Positions 1 to 9,494 of a DNA stretch of 22,230 nucleotides are shown here, one piece after another. The notes below the pieces were generated by a model. It did not search any database. It was not told where the DNA came from and saw nothing but the letters and a program-made list of their open reading frames with translations. The stretch's first letter is position 1, and the number at the start of each line of letters is the position of its first letter. The position numbers were made by a program, and so were the translations under genes. The stretch covers positions 29,021 through 51,250 of the forward strand of contig JAAPAO010000223.1 in the NCBI GenBank assembly GCA_013115145.1, in the 5' to 3' direction. Source of the DNA: Perkinsus chesapeaki. Its lineage: Eukaryota > Perkinsozoa > Perkinsida > Perkinsidae.

Positions 1-1
1 C

Positions 2-104
2 CTATGTTGCCTTCTCTTTAATATCCCCCTCTATGTTGCCTTCTCTTTAATATCCCCCTCTATGTTGCCTTCTCTTTAATATCCCCCTCTATGTTGCCTT
101 CTCT
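2..104 (+). repeat. 29-bp tandem repeat, about 3.5 copies, in an intron
   Basis: Three full and one partial copy of a 29-bp unit beginning ctatgttgcc start at 2, 31, 60 and 89. The full copies are identical. The unit contains a pyrimidine run (ccttctcttt). The last copy breaks off after ctatgttgccttctct and runs straight into cag at 105-107, which I take as the 3' splice site of the C2/MCTP-like gene. The array probably continues upstream of the window. Confidence 0.9.
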
Positions 105-107
105 CAG

Positions 108-2887
108 ATATCCTGCAGAACCCCCTATCTTAAGCATACTTTGCAGCCTGTATGGGACTATAGATGTTCGACCATGGTATTGAAAACCCCAGGCCAAATG
201 TTGCACGTTGAAGTGTACTAGACTTCCGTTATGGCGCTCCATTGCAATGTGACTTTAGATTTGATCGTGACGTAGCATCCTCGGATGATGTTATTGGTGA
301 TGGTGATCTGGACTTGTCGACTCTTCGCCGTGACGAGAGTACAGACGGTTGGATCCCTCTTCATTTTGAAGGTAATTGGCATTCCTTTATTCGACCTCCA
401 ACCTCACAATTGGACGAAGTGGTTACGCCTGGTGGGGTCGGATAGTCTGGACTGTGTATTATGCGAGCAGCTAAGATCGGTTCATGAAATTTGGTTCACT
501 ATGTTTGAGGGTGTAAGCAAGTCGAATGTAGACATTGCGGCTTCCAACTCGCGGAAAAACTAAAAGTTTGAAAATATAACGTTGCATTTCAGCAGGCTGT
601 TTTTCACTCATCACCGCCGGAAGGTCAATATTTATATTGTAAACAACGTGGAATTATAAGCTGGTGGAATGGTAAAATAACAGGGGGAATCAAGTGTCAA
701 ATTTCCTCCTGTCGTATCGATTTTTATGTGCAAGCTGGATATCAATTTTATATCCGAATTACAAAGTTTTTATTTCGTTATGTTTAAGAATGCAGTTGCT
801 GTAAAATAACAAGGGGAATTAAATGTCAATTTTTTCCTATTTTTGCATGCAAGTTGGACATCGATATTCTACCAACATTATGGTATACTCTTTATGTTTA
901 AGAATGCATTTTATTTTAGGGGAGCCGGCGGGTGCTGTGAGACTTGAAGTTGAGTTTAGCTATACAGTAGCATCTGAGGTGTCGGCCTATATGCAACATT
1001 ATATGATTAAGGAGGCTCAACCTAAGAGCAAACCTAAGTTTGATGTCAATGCACTTTATGGACCCGGAATGTAATAAGTTGTCGAGTCTTGCTGTACAAA
1101 GTCTAATCATCTGCTGAGGCTATTGCCTGAACCCTCACAATATTTGGTTGACTTGTAATAATTTCAATAGTTTATGCTTGTGAATGTAGTAAAGCTGTGC
1201 GGTAGCTTAACGGTAGCTCACCCCGCAGTCATACTTCTATACTGGCACTCACCTGTCTGGTCAAAGGACTAGGAAACACAGTCTACAATGTGACGGGCTT
1301 TTGCACCACTTGGGGACTCCTCATTGTCCTCGGCAGGTACATATTCGAGACGGTATGGTCGGACGTGGTGAAGGACTTTATAATGCGTTTTGTACTGCCT
1401 ATATTCCAATGGGACAGTTGGTGGCAGTCGGTGTTGGTATGGGCAGCTTATCTTTATGCATGGTAGGCAAGCCGGAGGGAAAAACTGTCTTCTCCGAGGA
1501 TCGAACCTGCGACGTTTGATGTTGAACTGAACTGTATAGAAATTATACCGATGTTCGACGGTATAATATATTTTTTCTGGATCAGGATATCATAGGTTGA
1601 AGCGTGACTCTCAGCCTAGGAATCCAGGAAGCTGAGGATTATTAATCCTTCAATCACCCCGGCACCCGCTCCTTTCCGTGGAAAGCTTCCTCAGTAGATC
1701 GGAAAATAACGCGCCGCTCCGTCGGATAGAAATATCTTTCAACTGCCCCTTAGGCGTTAACATCTCCGAGTGAGTTATAGCATATCTATCCACCTCGAGG
1801 AGCTTCTCGACGGGACCGTATAATTTTCGCTACTATACTCCTGCATTTGTTGGTTTCAGTTGCTTTGTTGGCTATTGGCCGGCTCTGCTATGCTGGGGTA
1901 TAGCTGCGGCTATGATGCGTAATAAGATGTTATCTGAATATAGGAAGGCAGTTAACCAAGAACAAACCCTTAATAGGCGTGGCAGTATGGCCTTTGTTGC
2001 CTTGGATGATGATGATGGTAAGGACCACGTCATGTACGACTTTAACCTTTATGCCGCTTGCCCTCGGTAGTGCAGCAGTCAAGTCCAACGACCCTGGATT
2101 TATGGGCGCCCTGTTTGGAGTATATTATCTCTACTGTACATTTCTTGGTTCCAGCCGATAACTCATTTTGGCTGCTCCTTCTACAGTAGCCGGTCATTAT
2201 CTTATGCATCACTAAGCTTGATGGGAATCTAGATAACGAGGCAGCACAGCAGTTACTAGTGTGTGAAAAGGGCATTCTATGGTTCAATTGGGATCTGATA
2301 AACCGTTACATAGGAATTACGTGTCCAACATTTCTTCACTCGAACTGGAACTATTCGGACGTCCTCTGAAAATTCTACCTTTCTTTTCTCCGAATTTTTG
2401 TTAGCCATGATGCATATTTTTCAGATGACGATGATAGTGAGAAGTCAATAAATGCGTTAGTGCGGAGCTTCACGCAGCTATCTCCGACATGGTTGAAAGA
2501 TACGGCCGCGCGTTTTCAGCGGCCGTTGAGGATCTTGGCGGATACTTTGGACCTTGGGGAAGATATCCTCATGTGGAGGTAAGGCTCGATGGGGGATCGA
2601 GAGGCACTGTGTGTTTGATAGGGACCCGCTGTCCAAGCCAGTATTTTATATATTAGTGGTTACCGGTTTGATTCTTTGCCGACTGTCATTTGGTGTGGTG
2701 ATGGCAATAATAGGGAGCGCTATTATGATGATACATTCCCCATTGAGAGGGCTGCTTATTGGCATAACAGCATCGGTCCACAGGTGAGATGGGGGCACTA
2801 CGATGCCTGCTTATCCGAAAACACCTCGCCAGCGATGGCATATACGCCGCAACGTATATGAACAGCAATTCGGTGTTCTTCAGCTGA
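108..2887 (+). CDS. MCTP-like protein (C2 domain plus PRT_C-type transmembrane region), 5'-truncated
   Basis: Exons by phase-matched reconstruction: 108-214, 259-371, 920-1070, 1229-1462, 1860-2017, 2425-2578, 2622-2783, 2833-2887 (377 aa seen; the N-terminus lies outside the window). Exons 1-3 encode the second half of a C2 domain: HVEVFDRD, SSDDVIGDGDLDLSTL, DGWIPLHFEGEPAG and VRLEVEFSY. The Asp residues of the calcium loop are present. Exons 4-5 encode a Trp-rich hydrophobic hairpin (FQWDSWWQSVLVWAAYLY ... MMRNKM). Exon 6 is a helical linker (ARFQRPLRILADTLDLGEDI). Exon 7 starts with WRDP and a second membrane hairpin. This order and the WRDP signature match the C-terminal region of multiple-C2-domain and transmembrane proteins (Pfam PRT_C), which tether ER to other membranes. 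The last exon is uncertain: acceptor 2832 gives a stop at 2887, acceptor 2894 a stop at 2967. The exon 3/4 junction can use acceptor 1216 or 1228. Family call fairly sure; exact 3' end not. Confidence 0.72.
672..915 (+). repeat. Diverged 129-bp tandem duplication in the third visible exon's upstream intron
   Basis: Copy A runs from 672 to 800 and copy B from 801 to about 915. Both begin gtaaaataaca, share gggaat, then aatgtcaa/aagtgtcaa, gcaagctgga/gcaagttgga with at(a/c)gatat-like sequence, and end tatgtttaagaatgca. Copy B ends directly in the pyrimidine-rich tract (ttttattttag) that forms the acceptor at 919 for the exon encoding GEPAGAVRLEVEF. The duplication lies inside the 548-bp intron 372-919 and has no coding content. 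Confidence 0.8.
1542..1567. repeat. Hairpin in MCTP-like intron 1463-1859
   Basis: attataccg (1542-1550) and cggtataat (1559-1567) form a perfect 9-bp stem with an 8-nt loop. A second odd palindrome, aggatta-t-taatcct, lies at 1635-1649. Both are in the 397-bp intron, which shows no coding frame that fits the flanking phases. No function can be assigned. Confidence 0.6.
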
Positions 2888-4561
2888 GCTCCAGGCGAGC
2901 TGTCTTCACCGATAATGTTGGTGGATGCAAAGATCTGCCGGAATTTCACAAAAATTTCCCAGAATGATCTTCTGTCGACTTTCTTGTGTGCGCTGCGGGA
3001 GGGTATGTTTTGATGGCTAAGGTGGACAAAGCCCCTACCAGAAACTGATTACACAGTCAGAGCTTTCTGTATCCTTCTTGTTGATTGTTTTCTCGAGATT
3101 TTTCATCCACAAAGCTCGTACTTCAGTTATTAGCTTTGAAATTGCAGCGGTCGCCCATTTTAGAGTATCAAATTCGGCTAGGGTGCATCCTTGCCGTAGT
3201 GAATCTGTATCATTCAGATGGTTCCTCGGTGCCAAGGCGTGGGTGAAGAGTGAAAACAGTCTTCTGCCACATTGCGACATGTCCCACTGTAGCGACGACT
3301 ATCGGCAACTGGTCATTAAGCGGTTGGCCAAAGACGCTCGACGAGTTCCTGTAGGCGCCGCTCCTCGGCAGTCGACGCATTCGTGATTTCGAAACACCTT
3401 TTGCCTCTGGAGGCAATTTTGCTTGTTAGAGACTTTGATGATTGACTTAATGAAAAAAGCTGATTTTTTCGTGTTCTGGTTCTCTTGTTATGATATACAG
3501 TACAGCAAGGGCCATCTGATACCTCGGACGTGCTACATACGATTCTCATCACGCTGTCGTCGTCGTGAACATTCAAATAGGGCGATATTACCAACTATTC
3601 AGACTGTGTCATTGAGGCACAGCGTAACACTATTGTTAGCCGAGAAGATATGAATTCCCGCAAGAGTAACCTACTGGGTATCTTAAGCTCTGTGTAGCGT
3701 TAAGTCTCATCAATTATCGGATTGCACCGGTGTGGCCTTGGATATTCTCCTCCGTTCGAAGATGGCTGCCATAGCGTTTATGGTATAAAGCTTTCAGGGA
3801 TATGCGCAGTTGACAACTATCAGTTGGCGAAGCGTTGCTCTGTCTAAGTCAGGCGTTGGATAATAAGCTGGTTGTGGCTGATCGTTGAATTATGCAAGGC
3901 GCACCTGTAACGGTCGGTTGTCACTTGCTTCTCAGTACATCCTCCAGGAACGTCAATCTCAATCGTTTGGTTGTTAAACAGAATGTAGTTGCACCCGTTG
4001 ATTGCCACTCAGTGTATGCAGTCCTGTAGAGATGAGTATGAGTATATTCAGTAGTATGAGTATGATGTATGAGTGCCTCGCCCGCGAAGAGGCACTCAAG
4101 TTTGCGTTAATAAGAACACGTGCGGTTACCGAATGTCTTGCTGTTTGATCGTCAATAGGCTTGTAGTCGTTACGTTCGACCGCTGTGCCACGCGTTTCGG
4201 ACCGCATCTCTCGTAGTGACGCGATCTTAACCACCTGGGCGAAATGTTTGAAACTGCTGGCTCCGTAGAAGGTATTTGAGTCTCATAATTGGGGTCTAAG
4301 TTTAAGTCTTGGTGAGACGCCGCTGGACTTGGGGAGAGCACTGTTGCGGATAACGATATATCGCAGTGTTGAGGCCTTTGGTCGACAAAGTGGTTGATGT
4401 CGAACTATGTGACTAGCAACTCTCGCACTCACGTGGCCTAGATCAGCGACTCGAGACAATCTTCGTGATTTGCACGGCAAAGCCACTTTAGCTTTGTACA
4501 CGCGTGCTTCCATTTCGGCGCATCGCTTTCGCTATTGCTGTGATAGTACTTGTTATAATCA
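2888..4561. other. Intergenic stretch, no gene supported
   Basis: This 1.7-kb gap has no + strand frame that reads as protein. On the minus strand, frames over 3035-3594 look mildly protein-like (for example EFDTLKWATAAISKLITEV and ASTAEERRLQELVE). They could be joined by a 46-bp intron, but there is no family match and no clear start. A microsatellite-like atgagt/gagtat run occupies about 4030-4075 just before the hairpin at 4070-4098. Confidence 0.5.
4070..4098. repeat. Perfect 10-bp-stem hairpin
   Basis: tgagtgcctc (4070-4079) is the exact reverse complement of gaggcactca (4089-4098), separated by the 9-nt loop gcccgcgaa. It is GC-rich and lies in the gap between the MCTP-like gene and the small secreted protein gene. 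It has no following T-run, so it does not look like a simple terminator. Confidence 0.8.
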
Positions 4562-4995
4562 ATGCGTTCTATCTCCATCATATCCGTTATCATTGTCATC
4601 GCATCCGCCTTGGTTGCTGCTGAGCCAGCAGCCGGTGGTGGCAGCAGGCTGCGTTCTACCCAAACCCAAATCAGTACCCAAGTTCCCTGCCTTGTTGCAT
4701 CTGGTAGGGAAACGTGTAACGAGGCTACTGGATTCTGTGATGACTCTTCTCTCTGGCAACCTATACAGTGTTGTGGTCCACCTGCCTAGTTCTCTATCTC
4801 CGAGTCGAGGTGCGCCTCTCTGCCGAAAGTCTCTCTTCATCATTATTGGTGTTGTCGTGTCAAGGAGCTCATAGAAGAGTTTTGTACTCAATTGCTAGTT
4901 ATTTTGGGGAGAATCAGTTGTTCTTTCTTCTCTGTTGTAGATGGAGTTGCGTTGAGAATCTCTTAGAAGCCCATCACAAGGAGCTGGGTAACTAG
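4562..4995 (+). CDS. Small predicted secreted protein, family unknown
   Basis: The ATG at 4562 opens a clear signal peptide: SIISVIIVIASALVAA followed by EPAAGGGSR. Two models fit. Model 1 is a single exon to the TAG at 4787-4789, 75 aa, with a Cys-rich tail (PCLVASGRETC, CNEATGFC, IQCCGPPA). Model 2 is a phase-consistent three-exon gene (4562-4703, 4769-4883, 4941-4995; introns 65 and 57 bp) of 103 aa ending WSCVENLLEAHHKELGN. The second intron ends in a textbook pyrimidine tract (ttctttcttctctgttgtag), which favours some splicing here. I do not recognise a family. It is probably exported or enters the secretory pathway. The start and signal peptide are the surest parts; the C-terminus is unresolved. 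Confidence 0.5.
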
Positions 4996-5504
4996 GCACA
5001 TTCAGTCTTGAGTTTCATGGCGAACTAGTAACGAGTCGCAACTCGCCGATCTCTAAGAAATCACTGTTTCGTATTACCGATTAAGTTACCGAAATGGTTT
5101 CAGAACATTGCTCTCCAAGTCTAACGTTGAGCTACACATAACTGCAGATTGATCGAGTCACGGCAACGCCGCAAGTCCGGTAGACTAGTCCTCAGCTTAA
5201 TACCACTTTAGGCCGCAGTGACTCTGCCGCGGCTCTCCTCGATCACGCACGCAGACGTTTGTAGAACCGCTGCGGCCGGACTTGCCCGGTTCTAACCGGA
5301 GTTTCTGCTGACAAATTTCCGACTTTCTGGTAGGCATAGGTTCTTAGTATACCCGTATAATTGCTGTGTTTGATGAGTAAACTTTAATCGGAAATCTCAA
5401 TGCGCATGCGTACACGGTGTACGGTACACCTGTTGCAGTGACTGCACAATAATATACAATGCTTATCAGCTTCCTTGTAGATTTTCATCAGTTAATTTTT
5501 ATCA
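4996..5504. other. Intergenic stretch with inverted repeats upstream of the first GST gene
   Basis: No coding sequence seen. An inverted repeat pairs gcaagtccgg (5171-5180) with ccggacttgc (5276-5285). A second pairs ggccgcag (5211-5218) with ctgcggcc (5270-5277); the two overlap by 2 nt at 5276-5277, so they would compete. Nearer the gene, 5410-5430 is a chain of overlapping odd palindromes, gtacac-g-gtgtac and ggtgtac-g-gtacacc. This may be regulatory; nothing proves it. Confidence 0.55.
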
Positions 5505-6797
5505 ATGGGTGCGGGTTATTCAGGAACTCGTAGAGTCCGCAGCTCCAGCGCTCAGGAGGACCTTGAACTGTGGAAGAAGCACGCCAGAGCATACCACCGG
5601 CACCACAGCTTGGAAGTCGCCAAGGTGAGCCGCACCGCCTCTTGTGAGAGTTACCACCGAAGCGCTGTCTCAGACTCCAAAAATGTTCCGCGATATACGC
5701 CAAGGACACGACCGAGTTGTTTTGTACACTGTGGCATCATCACATAACGGTTTGAGGGTTGAGCTTGCGTTACGAGAGAAGGAGGTGCCTTATGAGAAAA
5801 AGACGGTATGAGCGTAAATTCATTGTTCGGTTGCGCCGCGTTCTGTAAAGGAGTGTCCCCTGCTAATTTGAACCTTTAACAGTGGCAATAAGCGTATACT
5901 ACACACCGTACACTGTATACTATGTACTGTACTATGCTGTGTACTGTACACGGTATAGGCATTAAACTCTTTGAGCAAATGCAGGTTGATTCGTTACCCG
6001 ACTTTGACGCGGAATAGAGGTTTGCACTTCAGGTAGATATTACGAAAGGAAGCCATAAGACTCCCGAGTATACGTCAATCAACCCGAGGCAGAAGATTCC
6101 CAGTCTTATCCACGATGATGTCATTATCAACGAGAGCTGTGCGGCGATGGAGTATGTCAATGCAGTTTTTAATAAAGATGTACATTTCGAAAGTTTCCTC
6201 CTTTCTTGATAGTCCCTAGCAGATACGACTCAGGCCTAAAGACCCGGTTAAACTGGGCAAGTGCCTTCAGTACATCCACGAATTTGAGGTTAATCTCGAG
6301 CCGAAAAATATAGCGGATAAAGTTCTTGACCAAGGCAAGACAAGAGAGGACTTGCACGAAGATATTAAGGTTTCATTTCACCGATAAACAGCTCGTAATT
6401 ACAGCTAGAGGTGTCAGATTCTACTAGCCGAGTTGATGATATGGGAAGGTTACTTGGCGAACAGAGATTACTTAGTAGATGACTTCAGCCTGGCTGACAT
6501 TGCGGTTTTCCCGCTTATCGCTCAGTACTCATCCAAGCTCTCTTCCGTGTCTAAACACCTTGTTCTCTTAGGCTCACAGAATGGCTTGGATTAGATCTCT
6601 CGGACTACCCTAATATCGAACGCTGGTAAGCTGCAGATATGTTCAAGCGGTTCCTTCGGCCCTTGAAGGTAGTTCATCATTGTTCATTTAGGTATAGGAA
6701 CATGAGAGGTCGTAGTTCTTTGAAGAACCATCCGTACTTTACCGAGTGCTCCAACACTAGTCCTTTACACCGCAGAATCCTCTCCAAGGAAGCTTGA
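5505..6797 (+). CDS. Glutathione S-transferase-like protein 1 (subtype A) with N-terminal extension
   Basis: Seven exons: 5505-5624, 5674-5805, 6033-6179, 6220-6369, 6418-6524, 6572-6625, 6692-6797; 271 aa. Exon 1 encodes a 40-residue extension starting MGAGYSGTRR, which fits an N-myristoylation signal (Gly2, Ser6), so the protein may be membrane-anchored. The thioredoxin-fold GST domain follows: VVLYTVASSHNGLRVELALRE, then KGSHKTPEYTSINP, the cis-Pro loop RQKIPSL (Pro107) and the glutathione-binding Glu-Ser (NESCAAM, 118-119). The all-helical C-terminal domain has the N-capping motif SLAD (DDFSLADIAVFPLI) and ends RNMRGRSSLKNHPYF. GSTs conjugate or reduce substrates with glutathione in the cytosol. 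It is closest to GST 4 downstream. The donor of intron 4 (gtttca) is weak, and intron 2 (227 bp) is long for this locus. Substrate class unknown. Confidence 0.82.
5886..5953. repeat. GTAC-rich palindromic tract in GST 1 intron 2
   Basis: A run of gtac/gtat-type words (accgtacactgtatac, tatgtactgtactatg) ends in the odd palindrome gtgtac-t-gtacac at 5939-5951. The same core with g in the centre occurs at 5410-5430, about 75 bp before the GST 1 start. It lies in the unusually long intron 5806-6032. It could be simple-sequence expansion or a binding site. Confidence 0.6.
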
Positions 6798-8095
6798 AAC
6801 CCTTCCTCATTATGGCATTATATATCATTACGGTCATCCCGCAAGTGTATTGAGTGTTGCTTCTGTACCGAAATGACTTTTATTAAGAGAATTCCGAGTG
6901 ACCAACGCTATAGTTATTACAGTAGTCATCGTTTGATGCGCATCTGAACATTTGACATTGATTGTTGTGGTGTCCTGAATCTGCGGTATCTTGAACGTCT
7001 ACGGCTTTGTATCTTGCTTATGAGTGCTAGATCACCTGAATTCCGGTTTAAGATGATTTGTACTACCTTTGCGTTGTGTTAGGTAGTGTGAATATGATCA
7101 CGAAGTTGAGTGTATTGCAGCTGCTTGCTAGCTATCCGTTTGGAAGATTCCCTCTATGACACGGTATCAAATTGATACTATCAATTCAAAACACTATCAA
7201 CTACAAGTATGAAGAAGCCATGTGGCTGGAGAAGGCCCATTATCGGAAGCATTGTCACTGTCACACATCATCCCATAGTTAGCACAGCTACGTTTCGGCC
7301 GACTAGGTTCAGCTGCCGAAATTACTACTTGCGTAGACCTTTTGGTATTATGCTTAAGGTGGCTCCCAAATGCTTGATACTGTCAGTCTGACGAATCATA
7401 CATTCTACCATTCTGCAGCTTGACTCCCTGTTAACAACGTTGTGCAACGATTCATTCACTTCTCCTGTGACTGACCAAGGACCTAACCCGGACGGTTCCA
7501 GGGTTTCCAAACTGTCACGAAGGTGGTGTATGACCACGTGAACACTCAGTATGATAGGCAAGTCTATCCTTTGCACAGCATCCTTCCAAAGATTCCCTCC
7601 GCTTCACCACTCATTAGAAGCAGCTCGTAGGACAGCAAACAAAGTCAGAATGCTAGAGATAGATTCGCGTCGCGTTCACGCAGGAACAGTCGGGTGCAAA
7701 ACATGGCAGCGCTCCTTTGGTTCTATTTTCTAGTGGGTCCTCTACCTTTTTCTGAGGCTGTTCGCTTCCAGGCCAATGAGTGTACTTCCGTCCGCTGCCT
7801 TTGGTGACAAAGGCGGGCGAAGTGAGCATATACAGCTAAAATGTACATGCGTACTGCCGCATAGGATTACGCCTCTCCACTGGAGAGTCTCCAGTCTTGT
7901 TTAGAAGTTAGCGATGATTATGGGGCCTGCAACACTAACCGATTTGTTGGTGTTCTGGTTACCTCGAGCTTTTGCTTGAATTATACCGTGCCAGCTTCTG
8001 TGTAGCTCGTTCGTCGTGTGAGTTGTAGAAGCTGTAATTGACGAGCAAAGCACTCCAGATTGAAATGTAACAGTGATTTTATTGATTGGCTCCTA
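6798..8095. other. Intergenic stretch between GST 1 and GST 2, no gene supported
   Basis: This is the longest gap inside the GST array (1.3 kb). No frame resembles a GST exon, so I see no decayed fifth copy. A minus-strand frame at 7325-7576 is open but has no recognisable features. Small inverted repeats: gcctttg-gtga-caaaggc (7797-7814) and actggaga-g-tctccagt (7879-7895), the latter about 200 bp before the GST 2 start. Confidence 0.5.
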
Positions 8096-9011
8096 ATGTC
8101 CCCCACCATCACTCACTACAAGTTCCCGCTTTCCCCTAACTCCTTCAAGGTTGATATTGCCCTTAAGGAGAAGGGGCTCGAATACGAAGATCATGTGGTA
8201 AGCAACCTCTGTTGTTGCCGCACCTTCATACTCAATGTTTCTGTGATAGGTTAATCTTGTCACCGGAGATCAGCACACTAAAGAGTTCCATGCTATTAAT
8301 AACCGTGAACAAATCCCTGCTCTAACCTACGGTGATGCCAAGGTCAGTGAGAGCTCTGCTATACTCCAGTTTATTGATACGGCTTTCCCTAATGAGGTGA
8401 GCCCTGAGCTACAATAAGGTTAATAACGAGGCCTCTTATATACAGGTGTCTCTCACTTCAAAGGACCCGGTTAACCTTGGCCAATGCTTGAAGTATGTCG
8501 CCGAGTTGGATACCCGCTTTTCTACAAAGAACGTTGCCTTTCAAGTGGTTTTCCTGAAACAGGGTAAAGAGGATCTTGGAGACAAGGTTGAAGTGAGTCT
8601 CATCTCCCCCCAAATGTACCTTCAGTCGCTTTTCAGGAGTTCAAGAAGGAAATCGCCGTCTGGGAGGGTTATCTCGAGAATAAGAAGTTCCTTGCCGGAG
8701 ATTCGGTCAGTCTCGCCGATATCAGCTTGTTCCCTATGATTGGCCAGTGAGTATCGGATTCATCTCTTGGTGTTCACCAACATTCCAGTTGTGTAGGGCT
8801 CACCTCTGGCTTGGCCTAGATCTGGCTAAGTACCCCAATATTGAGAAATGGTGAGGGTCTCGATATACTCGACACTATTGCTTGCTGTCTGTCCAGGTAC
8901 AAGGCATTCGAGCAGCGCCCAAGTGTGAAGGGACATAAGTTTTTTGATCTCGCTGGAAACCTTGACGAGATGTTGGGCCTAGATGCCACCAAGCGCCGCG
9001 TTCTGGCCTAA
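8096..9011 (+). CDS. Glutathione S-transferase-like protein 2 (subtype B)
   Basis: Six exons: 8096-8197, 8250-8396, 8446-8592, 8637-8746, 8797-8850, 8897-9011; 224 aa, a typical cytosolic GST length. The start is the ATG of MSPTITHYKF; the same frame is open upstream but has no other ATG, and GST 3 starts at the equivalent place. The N-terminal thioredoxin fold shows FKVDIALKEKGLEYED, the cis-Pro loop REQIPAL (Pro57) and the gamma-glutamyl-binding Glu68-Ser69 (VSESSAIL). The C-terminal helical domain has the N-cap SLAD (157-160) and ends HKFFDLAGNLDEMLGLD. All introns are 44-52 bp with good GT donors (gtaagc, gtgagc, gtgagt). Exon sizes (102, 147, 147, 110, 54, 115) equal those of GST 3, so the two are a tandem duplicate pair. 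Probably glutathione-dependent detoxification; substrate unknown. Confidence 0.9.
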
Positions 9012-9494
9012 TAGACTTCTCTTATGTCTCTGCTTTCCACAGCGCTTCCGTTCACGGTCTGTGTTGCTTTGGCAACAGTGTCGTTAGTAGACAACATAAA
9101 CACTATCTTTCTTTTTCATTATAGCCACCGCGTCCCAAAAAGGGAGTATACCGTTGCCTCGAGTTGAGTCCTGTCAATCAGCTGCTAGAGCTTGCGATAT
9201 TAACTATATACAGATAGCCTCGGCCCACTTGCTAGCTTTGAACTGACTTTGTGCGCCTAAAACACCTTAGTTTGAGTACCATCCCTTTCCAATCTCTCTG
9301 AAGTCTCAGGATCTCCAGCGTCCTTGGGTAGGGCTCGCGCGCTCGCCCCGTGTGACCGCGACCCCCTCCGCGTCACGGTCACAACTTCGCCGTCACAGCA
9401 TTCCCAAACAGAACAGTAGGAACGTCTGTGTGCGATAGCTCTCATGCCATTTCGGCTGAGTTGTTGCATAGTACTACTTTCTCTACGTGCCAGC
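9012..9494. other. Intergenic and putative promoter/leader region of GST 3
   Basis: No coding sequence seen apart from in-frame upstream sequence from 9444. A GC-rich segment at 9335-9390 holds an inverted repeat, tgtgaccg (9351-9358) and cggtcaca (9376-9383), with a 17-nt loop. It is about 110 bp upstream of the GST 3 start and could be regulatory. Confidence 0.4.

Noticed and set aside
1480-1525. ggttcgatcc on the minus strand, like a tRNA T-loop
   Set aside because: Flanking bases do not form a T-stem or acceptor stem, and no D-arm or anticodon arm fits.
2071-2340. Possible extra MCTP-like exon (frames with VYYLY or VIILCITK)
   Set aside because: In-frame stops and phase conflicts; direct joining of 2017 to 2425 is phase-perfect and matches the family.
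2554-2787. 77-codon ORF with a hydrophobic end
   Set aside because: The hydrophobic part is real coding sequence of the MCTP-like gene, but its first third is intron 2579-2621 read through.
3035-3594. Minus-strand frames that look mildly protein-like and could be joined by a 46-bp intron
   Set aside because: No family, no clear start, and opposite to every supported gene; kept only as a note in the intergenic entry.
4030-4098. Hairpin as a transcription terminator
   Set aside because: No T-run after the stem, and bacterial-type termination is not expected in a eukaryotic locus.
4470-4874. 134-codon + frame, rich in Ser, Leu and Val
   Set aside because: No start context or domain; it overlaps the signal-peptide gene in another frame.
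5171-5285. Nested inverted repeats as a transposon end pair
   Set aside because: Arms of 8-10 bp only, overlapping each other, no target duplication or transposase; could be chance.
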